Shown here: one piece after another, positions 33,401 to 42,067 of the stretch | Layout: each line of letters starts with the position of its first letter | Position numbering within the stretch: the stretch's first letter is position 1 | Source of the DNA: Propionibacteriaceae bacterium P6A17 | GTDB taxonomy: Bacteria > Actinomycetota > Actinomycetes > Propionibacteriales > Propionibacteriaceae | Length of the DNA: 64,000 nucleotides | Assembly (NCBI GenBank): GCA_000619965.1 | Contig: JHVD01000009.1 | Span: 1 to 64,000 of the forward strand | Direction of reading: 5' to 3' | Notes under the pieces: generated by a model | Told to the model about the DNA's origin: nothing | The model's database searches: none | Seen by the model: only the letters and a program-made list of their open reading frames with translations | Program-made: the position numbers and the translations under genes

Positions 33401-33903
33401 TCGGCTTCGACCTCTACCTGCGCATGGTGGGGGAGGCCGTGCAGGCCTTCAAGGGGGAGATGCCGGAGCTTGAGCCGCTGATGCGGATCGACATCCCCGT
33501 CGACGCCAACATCCCCGACGACTACATCGCCTCCGAACGACTCAGGCTCGAGATGTACAAACAGATTGCGGAGATCCGCACAGACGAGGACATCGACGGC
33601 GTGCGGGCCGAGTTGCTCGACCGCTACGGCGAGTTGCCGGAGCAGGTGGAGGCGCTGCTCGGCGTCGCGCACTTGCGCAACCGGGCGAGGGCGGCGCACG
33701 TCGAGGAGATCGTGCCCGCGGGCAAGTACGTGCGCTTTGCACCGGTGGTGCTGCCGGAGTCGCGAAAGCTTCGCCTGCAGCGGCTGTACCCGGGATCCCA
33801 GATCCGCGACGGCTTCATCCAGGTGCCGAAGCCCGACGGCGACCACCTGCGGTGGGCGACGGAACTCGTCGGGCAGATCTTCGGCGTTGATGGTCCAAAA
33901 TAG
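30430..33903 (+). CDS. mfd: Transcription-repair coupling factor
   Basis: An ATP-dependent DNA translocase of 1157 residues that displaces stalled RNA polymerase and recruits UvrA. The N-terminal UvrB-like region (about 30-350) begins after EQVAYYPAWETLPHERLSP. The RNA polymerase-interacting domain opens with LKKGDLVVHEQHGVGRFVES (about 495-514). The RecG-like motor has Walker A CGDVGYGKTE, DEEQ in IIDEEQRFGVEHKERL, and SATPIPRTLETSITGIREMS. The C-terminal TRCF domain is complete. It is the first gene of a conserved actinobacterial stretch that continues to mazG and eno. Confidence 0.98.
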   Translation: MRFPGLFAALDADEALRRTLDDVRLPGVSALDLTAPPTTFAVVTAAIAGEGRTVLAVTSTYREAEQLTQELGTWLGEEQVAYYPAWETLPHERLSPRADTVGRRLAALRRLASDAPPRVLVAPVRSLLQPQVKGLAAMRPVRIVVGEEYELGALLQDLVAAAYTRVDMVERRGEFAVRGGLVDVFPPTADHPVRIDFFGDDIDEIRTFHVADQRSTGETVREIVAAPCRELLLTDEVRARAKALAAQHPELSDMLDRLAEGQAVEGMEALIPVLVDGLELLVDVLPPESIVLGIAPELIRTRAAELVATSREFLDASWAAAAGGGKSPIDLDASAYWELDDVRAHALELGHRWWQLTPFASTDDDPSAPEGHRMLDATPAESFRGNSEHAVEHLKGVVAGGWRVVLMVEGKGLAQRLVELCGEQGVPVSLGALDDEPRPGSVTVVVGAARAGWRMKAPKLELITASELTGQQTPDRAERQLPKRRKPRIEPLELKKGDLVVHEQHGVGRFVESQQRVVHGAARDYLVIEYAPSKKGQPGDRLFVPMDQLDQLSRYVGAESPSLDRMGGADWNKRKAKARKAVREISEELIKLYAARQATQGHAFAPDNEWQRELEDAFSFVETPDQLSAIEEVKRDMESVVPMDRLICGDVGYGKTEIAVRAAFKAVQDGKQVAVLVPTTLLVGQHYETFASRFAGFPVRVAQLSRFQTDAQAKQTLEELAKGRVDVIIGTHRLLSKEVQFKDLGLVIIDEEQRFGVEHKERLKAMRLNVDVLTMSATPIPRTLETSITGIREMSVIATPPEERHPVLTFAGPYDDGQVRAAIRRELAREGQVFYVHNRVSTIEKTAAHLRELVPEARIVTAHGQMSEKRLEQVMLDFLERRADVLVATTIVEAGLNIQTANTLIIDRADNLGLSQMHQLRGRVGRSRERGYAYFLYPADKPLSETSHERLSTMAANTDLGAGMAIAMRDLELRGAGNLLGEDQSGHIEGVGFDLYLRMVGEAVQAFKGEMPELEPLMRIDIPVDANIPDDYIASERLRLEMYKQIAEIRTDEDIDGVRAELLDRYGELPEQVEALLGVAHLRNRARAAHVEEIVPAGKYVRFAPVVLPESRKLRLQRLYPGSQIRDGFIQVPKPDGDHLRWATELVGQIFGVDGPK

Positions 33904-34261
33904 TCGCTCGAGCTGAACGAGGACGCCACTCTCAAGGCTCACTTCAGTAGACGTCTTCTGCGATGAATGGCCTGGTGACTTTGGCAACTCGCGCCCTGTC
34001 CACTGCCGTCCACAGCCTCCGATTCGCGCTGCGACGCACCCCGCGCTCGTCGTCGACGCCTCCCACCACCTGTGCGCGCCCAAAGCGATCATGCGCGCCA
34101 CGTCGCCGAGCGACCTCGGAGTCGCCATGCGCGTGGCCGGGGCGGTGCGGGAGCTCGCCCGCTGCGCGGGGCTGACTCGAGGAATTGGCGGCACGGGTCC
34201 GGGATCGGTCGGGCACCCGCTGAGGGCCGGTACGCCGCGGGATCGGCGCGACGGCGACTGC
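33904..34261. other. Gene-free interval after mfd
   Basis: About 360 nt with no coding frame I can support on either strand. The open frames here lack signals and homology. The base composition is slightly less biased than in the neighbouring genes. Nothing recognisable was found up to the -10 at 34262. Confidence 0.5.
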
Positions 34262-34267
34262 TAGGGT
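34262..34267 (+). promoter_or_regulatory. -10 element of the lipoprotein gene
   Basis: TAGGGT ends 7 nt before GTG 34275, which favours that codon over GTG 34266. Confidence 0.5.
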
Positions 34268-34274
34268 GGCGACT

Positions 34275-34814
34275 GTGAAGAAGTCTCTCATCGCACCTCT
34301 CGCTGGCGCCGTCGCCGTCGCGCTGCTCTCCGCCTGCAGCCCTTCCTCCAGCACCGCTGCCCTCGCGGGCGGCGAGACGATCACCGAGACGCAGGTAGAT
34401 GCCCTGGTCGAGGCCTGCGAGGTTGCGGGACAGCCGCTCGTCGATGGCCGCAACACCCGCGCCGACGTCGTGTTCTTCCACGCGCTCGGCAAGCTCGCCG
34501 CCGCAGGGGCGCTCGGCGAGGGCATGGGGCCCAGCGCCGAGGAGGCCCGGGAGATCGCGGCCGTGCAGTTGCCGCCGTCGGTGATGAACGACTCCCTGTG
34601 CGGCGAGTTCTTCGCGGAGAACATCCAGCTCTCCGGAGCCCTCGAGGCAGTGCAGTCGGACGTCGGCGACGAGGGCTTCGTCGAGGTGCTGAACGGGCTC
34701 GTCGGACAGGTGAAGCTCAACCCGAAGTACGGCCGGATCAAGGTGCAGGACAACGGTCAGCTCCAGCGCGACTCCGGCTCGATGTCGACCGCGGTCGACA
34801 TGCCCGTCGGCTGA
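34275..34814 (+). CDS. Lipoprotein (possible SurA-N-like chaperone domain)
   Basis: The protein has 179 residues. A lipoprotein signal peptide ends in LSAC (Cys21). The mature part starts with AALAGGETITETQVDALVEA, the pattern of SurA/PrsA N-terminal peptides (a residue run GxxITxxxVD), followed by helices. No parvulin domain is present. Between mfd and mazG this is a position where other actinobacteria carry a SurA-N-like lipoprotein. The role, probably in folding exported proteins, is inferred. Confidence 0.8.
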   Translation: MKKSLIAPLAGAVAVALLSACSPSSSTAALAGGETITETQVDALVEACEVAGQPLVDGRNTRADVVFFHALGKLAAAGALGEGMGPSAEEAREIAAVQLPPSVMNDSLCGEFFAENIQLSGALEAVQSDVGDEGFVEVLNGLVGQVKLNPKYGRIKVQDNGQLQRDSGSMSTAVDMPVG

Positions 34815-34821
34815 CCCGTCG

Positions 34822-35448
34822 GTGTCCGACGACCAGCTCGCCCGCCTGCGGGCCATCATGGTGCGCCTTCGCGCCGAGTGCCCCTGGGATGCCGAGCAGA
34901 CCCACGAGTCACTGCTGAACCACCTCCTCGAGGAGGCGTGCGAAGTCGTCGACGCCGTGGAGGACGGGTCCGACGAGGACCTGCGCGAGGAGTTGGGCGA
35001 CGTGCTGCTGCAGGTGTTCTTCCACTCCCGCATCGCGGAGGAGGAGGGCCGGTTCACGCTCGACGACGTAGCCCGCGGCATCTGCGACAAGCTGGTGCGC
35101 CGCCATCCGCACGTGTTCTCCGACGAGCCCGTGCCGGCCGACATGTGGGCCAATTGGGAGCAGCGCAAGGCCCGGGAGAAGGGCCGTTCCTCCGCCCTCG
35201 ACGGCATCGCGTCGTCGATGAGTGTGCTTGCCCGCGCGCACAAGGTGGCGTCGCGTTCGCGCTCGCACGGCGTCGACGTCGGCCTGCCCGACGCGCCGAT
35301 CGGCGAGGTGGAGGTGGGGGAGGAAATCCTCCGCCTGGTGGCCCGAGCTCAGGCCAACGGCATCGACGCCGACGCGGCCGCCCGCAAGGCGCTCCGAGCG
35401 CTCGAGGCGAGGGTCGTCGTCGCGGAGCAGCGCACGCGAGGCCAGTGA
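34822..35448 (+). CDS. mazG: Nucleoside triphosphate pyrophosphohydrolase MazG
   Basis: The protein has 208 residues. One typical MazG fold is clear: ECPWDAEQTHESLLNHLLEE (about 19-38), then EACEVVDAV and EELGDVLLQVFFHSRIA, giving the EExxE...ExxD magnesium site. It hydrolyses non-canonical NTPs. Family members in E. coli have two MazG domains; this one has a single recognisable core plus a C-terminal helical part, which is common in actinobacteria. GTG 34822 follows the lipoprotein stop by 7 nt. Confidence 0.94.
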   Translation: MSDDQLARLRAIMVRLRAECPWDAEQTHESLLNHLLEEACEVVDAVEDGSDEDLREELGDVLLQVFFHSRIAEEEGRFTLDDVARGICDKLVRRHPHVFSDEPVPADMWANWEQRKAREKGRSSALDGIASSMSVLARAHKVASRSRSHGVDVGLPDAPIGEVEVGEEILRLVARAQANGIDADAAARKALRALEARVVVAEQRTRGQ

Positions 35449-35530
35449 CCCGGGAGGTGCGCAATGCCTGCCCGACGACGCCCCACGCCTTTCGCATGAC
35501 CCGGCGAAGTGCCGCGCAATGGCCTAGTAG

Positions 35531-36847
<1,317 letters not shown>

Positions 36848-36866
36848 GGTCTTGACGCTGGGCGCA

Positions 36867-36872
36867 TAGGAT
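36867..36872 (+). promoter_or_regulatory. -10 element of divIC (leaderless)
   Basis: TAGGAT ends 6 nt before GTG 36879. Confidence 0.5.
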
Positions 36873-36878
36873 TGCCGG

Positions 36879-37511
36879 GTGGCGAAACGACATCCGGCAG
36901 GCAGTGGTCCGGGACGCGGCACCCCGCGTTCCCGGGCCACTGCGCGTCCGGGGGCCGGCGGCCGGCATGCCCGCGCGACGGGACCGGTGCGGCGCGAGGA
37001 GGTGCCCGAGGGCATCGCGGATGAGCCGACGCCTCGTCGGTTGCCCGCCGCGGGCGCCATCACCTGGCGGCTGGTGGTGCTCGTCGTCGTGATCCTCGGA
37101 GTGGGCATCGTGCTCGCGCAGAGCCTGCGCATCTATTTCATGCAGGCGGCCCAGATCGCCGAGACGCGTCAGCAGATCGCCGACACCAAGGCGACGATCG
37201 CGGACCAGCAGGACGAGCTCGCCCGCTGGGAGGACCCGGAATTCGTCCGCTCGCAGGCGCGGGTGCGGCTGGGCTGGGTGATGCCGGGCGAGGTGGGCTA
37301 CCGCGTGATCGGTCCCGACGGGAAGCCCCTCGACGGCTCGGAGAGCGCCGAGGACGCCGCCGACATCTCCCAAGGCCCGTGGTTCGAGCGCATGTGGCGG
37401 TCGGTCGAGGTGGCCGACGAGCCGGCGCCGGCCCCGTCGGGTGCTTCGTCGCGAGACCCGGATGTGGTCATCGGCACCGAGGCGCCGTCGCCCAGCCCCA
37501 CACACTCCTGA
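36879..37511 (+). CDS. divIC: Septum formation initiator (DivIC/FtsB family)
   Basis: The protein has 210 residues. A basic cytoplasmic N-terminus precedes one membrane helix (WRLVVLVVVILGVGIVLAQS, about 64-83), then a coiled coil (QIAETRQQIADTKATIADQQ) and the downstream motif DPEFVRSQARVRLGWVMPGE, the family signature. A Pro/Ser-rich tail ends the protein. It belongs to the bitopic FtsB/DivIC divisome proteins that bind FtsL/FtsQ. The position between eno and DUF501-ppx is conserved in actinobacteria. Confidence 0.93.
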   Translation: MAKRHPAGSGPGRGTPRSRATARPGAGGRHARATGPVRREEVPEGIADEPTPRRLPAAGAITWRLVVLVVVILGVGIVLAQSLRIYFMQAAQIAETRQQIADTKATIADQQDELARWEDPEFVRSQARVRLGWVMPGEVGYRVIGPDGKPLDGSESAEDAADISQGPWFERMWRSVEVADEPAPAPSGASSRDPDVVIGTEAPSPSPTHS

Positions 37512-37537
37512 GCACTCCCCACACGAGAGGAACAGCG

Positions 37538-38032
37538 TTGAGCGTCACCGACGAGGACCTGGCCGTGATGGCCGCGCAGCTCGGCCGAGAGCCGAGGGGC
37601 TGCGTCGACGTCGCGTGGCGCTGCCCGTGCGGCAAACCTGCCGTCACGACGACGGCCCCCCGCCTGCCCGGGGGCACGCCCTTTCCCACCACCTACTACC
37701 TGACGTGCCCGCGTGCCGCGTCGCTGATCGGCACGCTGGAGGCGTCGGGGCTCATGGCGGAGATGTCGCGTCGCCTCGAGGACGACGAGGAGCTCGCCGC
37801 CGCCTACCGGGCGGCCCACGAGTCCTACCTGGCAGACCGCGAGGCCCTGGGCCACGTCGAGGAGATCGACGGGATCTCCGCGGGCGGGATGCCGTCGCGG
37901 GTGAAGTGCCTGCACGTGCTCGCCGCGCACTCCCTCGCGAAGGGGCCGGGCGTCAATCCGCTGGGCGACGAGGTGGTCGAGCTGCTCGGCGAGTTCTGGA
38001 GCCAGCCGTGCGGTGCGGAGGCGGCGCAGTGA
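37538..38032 (+). CDS. DUF501 domain-containing protein
   Basis: The protein has 164 residues. RCPCGKPAVTTTAPRLPGGT and PFPTTYYLTCPRAASLIGTL (about 27-66) are the characteristic blocks, followed by VKCLHVLAAHSLAKGPGVNP, with Cys/His residues that may bind metal. The function is unknown. TTG 37538 with GAGAGG upstream is the likely start. The stop overlaps the ppx start (GTGA). The conserved placement next to ppx suggests a link with polyphosphate or stringent-response metabolism (inference). Confidence 0.88.
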   Translation: MSVTDEDLAVMAAQLGREPRGCVDVAWRCPCGKPAVTTTAPRLPGGTPFPTTYYLTCPRAASLIGTLEASGLMAEMSRRLEDDEELAAAYRAAHESYLADREALGHVEEIDGISAGGMPSRVKCLHVLAAHSLAKGPGVNPLGDEVVELLGEFWSQPCGAEAAQ

Positions 38033-38946
38033 GCCGGACCGTCGCCGCCATCGACTGCGGCACCAACTCGATCCGGCTCCTCGTGCTGCGCTCGCACAGC
38101 GCCGACGTGGAGGAGCTGGCCCGCGAGGTGCGGCTCGCACGACTGGGGCAGGGGGTCGACGCCACCGGCGAGTTCCATCCGGACGCGCTCCAGCGGGCGT
38201 TCGTGATCTTCGACGAGTTCGCTGCCATCATCGAGGCGCTCGGCGGGGCGGAGGTGCGGGTCGTGGCGACGTCGGCCGCGCGCGACGTCTCCAACCGCGG
38301 CGTGTTCGAGGAGGGGGTGCGTGCGCGCCTGGGGGTCACTCCCGACATCATCGATGGCGCCGAGGAGGCGAGGCTGTCGTCGAAGGGCGTGCTCTCCGGT
38401 GTCCACGCGCCGGCCCCGACGTTGGTGCTCGACATCGGCGGCGGCTCGACCGAGCTCGTCGTCATCGACGCCGACGCACGCATCCGGCACGCGATCAGTA
38501 TGAACATCGGCGCGGTGCGGGTCCGGGAGCGCTGCCTGCCCTCCGATCCCCCCACCCCTGCGCAGGTGGCCGAGGCGCGGGAGCTCGTTCGTCGCGAGCT
38601 GGACGCTTCTGGTGTGCGCTTCGACGAGCTGGCCTCGGCCGTCGGGGTGGCAGGCACGGTGACGAGCGTCGCGGCGCGCACACTGGCCCTCGTCCAGTAC
38701 GAGCGAGAGGCGGTCCACGAGACGCTGCTGGCCCGCGCGGACATCGTCGAGGCCACGGAGCACTGGCTGGCCACCTCGTCGGAGGAGATTGCCCACGAGC
38801 CGTGCATGCATCCGCTGCGCGCCCAAGTGATCGGCGCCGGCAGCATCATCCTCGACGAGCTGTCCGCGCGCATCCCCGGCGGGGCCGTGCTGGTGAGCGA
38901 GACCGACATCCTCGACGGCATCGCGCTGGAGATGCTCGACGGGTGA
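38029..38946 (+). CDS. ppx: Ppx/GppA exopolyphosphatase family protein
   Basis: The protein has 305 residues of the ASKHA fold. VAAIDCGTNSIRLLVLR (about 5-21) is the phosphate-1 loop, ATSAARDVSNRG follows, and LVLDIGGGSTELVVID is the phosphate-2 loop. VAGTVTSVAA and VIGAGSIILDEL complete the family pattern. It lacks the C-terminal HD-like extension, as is usual for the short actinobacterial form. It cleaves polyphosphate or pppGpp; which one cannot be told from sequence. GTG 38029 overlaps the DUF501 gene, and a tRNA follows 7 nt after the stop. Confidence 0.94.
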   Translation: MSRTVAAIDCGTNSIRLLVLRSHSADVEELAREVRLARLGQGVDATGEFHPDALQRAFVIFDEFAAIIEALGGAEVRVVATSAARDVSNRGVFEEGVRARLGVTPDIIDGAEEARLSSKGVLSGVHAPAPTLVLDIGGGSTELVVIDADARIRHAISMNIGAVRVRERCLPSDPPTPAQVAEARELVRRELDASGVRFDELASAVGVAGTVTSVAARTLALVQYEREAVHETLLARADIVEATEHWLATSSEEIAHEPCMHPLRAQVIGAGSIILDELSARIPGGAVLVSETDILDGIALEMLDG

Positions 38947-38952
38947 CCCTCG

Positions 38953-39025
38953 GCCCCCGTAGCCCAACGGCAGAGGCAGGCGGCTTAAACCCGCTCGAGT
39001 ACGGGTTCGAATCCCGTCGGGGGCA
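38953..39025 (+). tRNA. tRNA with anticodon TAA (Leu by anticodon), short variable arm
   Basis: The cloverleaf has 73 nt: acceptor GCCCCCG/CGGGGGC, D stem GCC/GGC, anticodon stem GGCGG/CCGCT with loop CTTAAAC (anticodon TAA, reading UUA), T arm ACGGG-TTCGAAT-CCCGT, discriminator A. The variable region is only CGAGT, whereas bacterial tRNA-Leu is class II with a long variable arm. The 3' flank reads CCG, so CCA is not encoded. Only 6 nt separate it from the ppx stop. The fold is convincing; charging with leucine is assumed from the anticodon. Confidence 0.8.
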
Positions 39026-39147
39026 CCGGACGCGGGCGCGCGAGATCGTCGGGAGGCGACGCTGCTTGGCGGACGCGGTATCATGGGCATGTCGACAATC
39101 GCACAGACTGCGCCGCAGTCCGACGCAGCCCGAGGAAGAGATCGCAC

Positions 39148-39945
39148 ATGGCAAACCCCATCTTTGGTCGCGGTGAGGGATTCACCAAGCACCGGGAGGC
39201 CCCGCAGTACCAGCCGCAGCCGTCCTACGACCCGTACCTTCAGCAGTACCAGCAGCAAGCCCCCATGCCGCAGGGGCCCGTGATGACGTATGACGACGTC
39301 ATCGCCAAGACCGGCCTCTCGCTCGGCCTGGTGTTCGTGATGGCCGCGGCGGCCTTCATGCTGGTGCCGCTCGAGCTGGCGATGCCGGTGATGATCGGTT
39401 CGTCGATCGCGGGCTTCATCACCGTCCTGATCGTGTCGATGCGCCGTGTCGTCTCCCCGGTGGGGCTCGGCATCTACGCCGTGTTCGAGGGGCTGTTCGT
39501 CGGCGCTGTTTCCAAGTTCTTCGAGCTCCTGTGGCCGGGCATCGTCGTCACCGCCGTGCTGGCCACCTTCGTGACGGCTGCGGCCACGCTCGCGGTCATG
39601 AAGTTCGCGAAGATCCGCGTCAGCGCCAAGTTCCGGCAGATGGTCACCATCGCCACGTTCGCGTTCGTGGGCGTCGTGTTGGTCAACCTCGTGCTCGCGC
39701 TGTTCGGCATCGACACCGGCATGCGCGACGTCGGCGGTGGCGCCAGCATCCTCGCGATCGGCGTGTCCGTGATCGCCATCGCGCTGGCCGTGTTCAACCT
39801 GGTGATGGACTTCGACGCGGTGCGCGTCGGCGTCGAGCAGCGCGTCCCCGCCTCCGAGTCGTGGCGGGCGGCGCTGGGCATCACCGTCACCATGGTGTGG
39901 CTCTACGTCGAGATCCTGCGGGTGTTGTCCTACTTCAGGGACTGA
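39148..39945 (+). CDS. Bax inhibitor-1/YccA family membrane protein
   Basis: The protein has 265 residues. A hydrophilic Gln/Pro/Tyr-rich N-terminus (about 1-45, with YQPQPSYDPYLQQYQQQAPM) precedes seven hydrophobic segments. MTYDDVIAKTGLSL opens the core and VFNLVMDFDAVRVGVEQRVP, with its Asp residues, closes it, as in the actinobacterial YccA/Bax inhibitor-1-like group (TMBIM fold). It may leak protons or calcium; the function is unproven. A strong terminator follows at 39959-40002. Confidence 0.92.
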   Translation: MANPIFGRGEGFTKHREAPQYQPQPSYDPYLQQYQQQAPMPQGPVMTYDDVIAKTGLSLGLVFVMAAAAFMLVPLELAMPVMIGSSIAGFITVLIVSMRRVVSPVGLGIYAVFEGLFVGAVSKFFELLWPGIVVTAVLATFVTAAATLAVMKFAKIRVSAKFRQMVTIATFAFVGVVLVNLVLALFGIDTGMRDVGGGASILAIGVSVIAIALAVFNLVMDFDAVRVGVEQRVPASESWRAALGITVTMVWLYVEILRVLSYFRD

Positions 39946-39958
39946 CGTCTCGGTCACC

Positions 39959-40002
39959 TGCAACACGGCCCCGTCGGCTTCGGCCGGCGGGGCCGTGTTG
40001 CA
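39959..40002 (+). terminator. Terminator hairpin after the YccA-family gene
   Basis: Twenty-base arms (39959-39978 and 39983-40002) pair with one mismatch around a TTCG tetraloop. The run of U is short (TTG, CATCG), as in many high-GC terminators. Confidence 0.8.
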
Positions 40003-40147
40003 TCGCTCGGGCGCGGGCCGGCGTCGGGTGGGCACCTGCGACTTGTTCCGCGACTGAGCCGCACAGGTTGGAGGTGCCGGGCTGGGCAGGGTGGCAGGGG
40101 GGAGTGGGGATGTGGAAGGAGGAATGGGGACGGGTTTCTCGCTGGCG

Positions 40148-40227
40148 GCGTGACTGGTTGAGAACCAGATTGTCCCGAGCCGGCGTGTCGCGGGTCCTGG
40201 AGCCATCTGGTTGTCAACCAGTCACGC
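40148..40227. repeat. REP-like palindromic element (copy 1)
   Basis: Arms at 40148-40170 and 40205-40227 (23 nt) pair with a single mismatch across a 34-nt spacer. The outer part GCGTGACTGGTTG is shared with the element at 58310-58391. It lies in the otherwise gene-free interval 39946-40349. Confidence 0.75.
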
Positions 40228-40349
40228 GGAGCGCCCGGGCCGGCGCGCGAGCAACCACGCCGCGCCGAGCCACAGGGCCCAGCCGACCGCCCGACGACCA
40301 ACCCGCCTCCCAGCTGCACGGGATCGGGCTCCACTGCGTGCAGGGCTGG

Positions 40350-41036
40350 TCAGGCCCAGACCCAGAGCTTGCGCGCGTACTGGGCGAGCAGCGTGCGGGA
40401 GCTGTTGGTCCAGTGGTGCTGGCGCCAAGAGCGCAGCGGCACCCAATAGGCCAGCTCGGTCGAGCCGCCGACGTCGTGGACCACCGGGTCGGTGGGATGC
40501 TCGCAGCGGCCGCCGTAGATGAGCCGCAGGGCATGGAAATCCTCCAAACGCCCACTGAGCGACCGGCCCACCCAATGCTCGGACTCGAGCGCGAGCAGAC
40601 GGTCGATCACGATGTGCTGCCCCGTCTCCTCGTGGATCTCGCGCAGGAGACCGTCGGAGGGTGACTCGCCGCGGTCGATGCCGCCGCCTGGGAGAGTCCA
40701 GATGCCCGCGGCATGCGACTGGGCGGAGTTGACCGTGCCGAGGAGACCGCGCTCGGAGAGGATGAGGCCGTAGGCGGCGATGCGCTGCACGGGCACGAGG
40801 GTGTCGTCGAGGTCCTCCACGTGGATCCGGAAGCGATCCTTTGGGCGGTGGTCTGCCGGGACGACCTCCCGGACGAGCGCGGTGTAGACGATCTCGTCGT
40901 CGACAAGCGTCGCCGACAAGGGGCGAAGCTGCACATAGCCGTGGTCGAACAACGTGATGGCGGGGTGCGCGCCGTGCTCGACGTGGAAGTCCACGACGGG
41001 ACCACCCACGGGGCTGGTGATACCTACGACGCGCAT
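40350..41036 (-). CDS. NUDIX hydrolase
   Basis: The protein has 228 residues. The Nudix box GGGIDRGESPSDGLLREIHE followed by ETGQ (about 118-141) has all catalytic residues of GX5EX7REUXEEXGU. An N-terminal domain of about 85 residues (GPVVDFHVEHGAHPAITLFD) precedes it. The substrate is unknown (nucleotide diphosphate type). TATGGT (41043-41048, minus strand) ends 6 nt before ATG 41036, and GGAGGA lies in the gap, so either leaderless or SD-led translation is possible. Confidence 0.92.
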   Translation of the reverse strand: MRVVGITSPVGGPVVDFHVEHGAHPAITLFDHGYVQLRPLSATLVDDEIVYTALVREVVPADHRPKDRFRIHVEDLDDTLVPVQRIAAYGLILSERGLLGTVNSAQSHAAGIWTLPGGGIDRGESPSDGLLREIHEETGQHIVIDRLLALESEHWVGRSLSGRLEDFHALRLIYGGRCEHPTDPVVHDVGGSTELAYWVPLRSWRQHHWTNSSRTLLAQYARKLWVWA

Positions 41037-41042
41037 TCCTCC

Positions 41043-41048
41043 ACCATA
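41043..41048 (-). promoter_or_regulatory. -10 element of the NUDIX hydrolase gene
   Basis: TATGGT on the minus strand ends 6 nt before ATG 41036. Confidence 0.4.
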
Positions 41049-41152
41049 CCCGCGCCCGGAGCAGGCGGGCCCGACGGCGGTCCCCGCGGGAACTGCGTCA
41101 ATCCGGCCGCCCCTCGCTACGATTGGGGGAACGACGAAGCCGGAGGCGCACC

Positions 41153-42034
41153 ATGGAGTTCAGGGACAACGCCAACATCGACCAGTCGCGCGTGCGCTAC
41201 GGCGGTGGTGGCGGGCGACGCGGCCGCGGCGTGGCCGTCGGAGGAGGCATCGGCGGCGTCATCATGCTCGTGCTCGTGCTGATTTTCGGGCCCGCGCTCG
41301 GCATCGACCCGGCCAGCGTGCTCGGCGGCTCGGGCGGCAGCGACTACACGACGGGCGAGGTCTCCGACAACCCGAGCTGCACCAAGGGCTCCGACATCGA
41401 GCGCGATCCCGACTGCCGCTGGCCCGCCTACGTGACCGCCGTCGACGGCTTCTGGGAGACGCAGGTCAACGGCTATCGACGCAGCCCCACCCAGCTCTAC
41501 AGCGGCGCCATCCAGACCGGTTGTGGCGCGGCAAGCTCGCAGATGGGCCCCTTCTACTGCCCCGGCGACGAGACGGTCTACATCGACACCGAGTTCATGG
41601 GCCTCCTGCTGAAGCAGCTCGGCGCCCAGGGCGGGTACGCGGCGGAGGCGTACATCGTCGCCCACGAGTACGGGCACCACGTGCAGCAGCTCACCGGCGC
41701 GCTGTCGAAGGGGCGCCAGGGTGCGCAGAGCGGTCCGAAGTCGGGCACCGTCCGGCTCGAGCTGCAGGCCGACTGCTACGCCGGCGTGTGGTTCTACAAC
41801 ACCGTCCGCGACCCCGAGTCGGTCATCGAGACCGTCACCACCGAGGACCTCAACATCATCCTCGACGCGGCCCGTGCCGTCGGCGACGACCACATCCAGC
41901 GCCAGCAGGTGGGGCAGGTGATCCAGGAGGACTGGACGCACGGGTCCTCGGAGCAGCGGCAACGCTGGCTGCACAAGGGCTTCACCACCGGCGACCCGAT
42001 GGCCTGCGACACCTTCGCCACCGACAACCTCTGA
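41153..42034 (+). CDS. Neutral zinc metallopeptidase (YpfJ family)
   Basis: The protein has 293 residues. A Gly/Arg-rich N-terminus is followed by a membrane anchor (GGVIMLVLVLIFGPALG, about 38-54) and an extracellular protease domain. AYIVAHEYGHHVQQLTG carries the HExxH-type zinc site (HEYGH), and LELQADCYAGVWFYNT contains the third ligand region of the family. GAIQTGCGAASSQMGPFYCP is another conserved block. ATG 41153 follows CGGAGG. TACGAT at 41118 is a likely -10. Substrates are unknown. Confidence 0.93.
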   Translation: MEFRDNANIDQSRVRYGGGGGRRGRGVAVGGGIGGVIMLVLVLIFGPALGIDPASVLGGSGGSDYTTGEVSDNPSCTKGSDIERDPDCRWPAYVTAVDGFWETQVNGYRRSPTQLYSGAIQTGCGAASSQMGPFYCPGDETVYIDTEFMGLLLKQLGAQGGYAAEAYIVAHEYGHHVQQLTGALSKGRQGAQSGPKSGTVRLELQADCYAGVWFYNTVRDPESVIETVTTEDLNIILDAARAVGDDHIQRQQVGQVIQEDWTHGSSEQRQRWLHKGFTTGDPMACDTFATDNL

Positions 42035-42067
42035 GCCGCGCGATGGCGGCCGCGCCGGCTCCCTGCC

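Noticed and set aside
30295-34194. A 1299-codon open frame on the minus strand across mfd
   Set aside because: It is the antisense of mfd, an artefact of high GC and strong third-position bias. The mfd translation has complete domains and motifs; the antisense has none.
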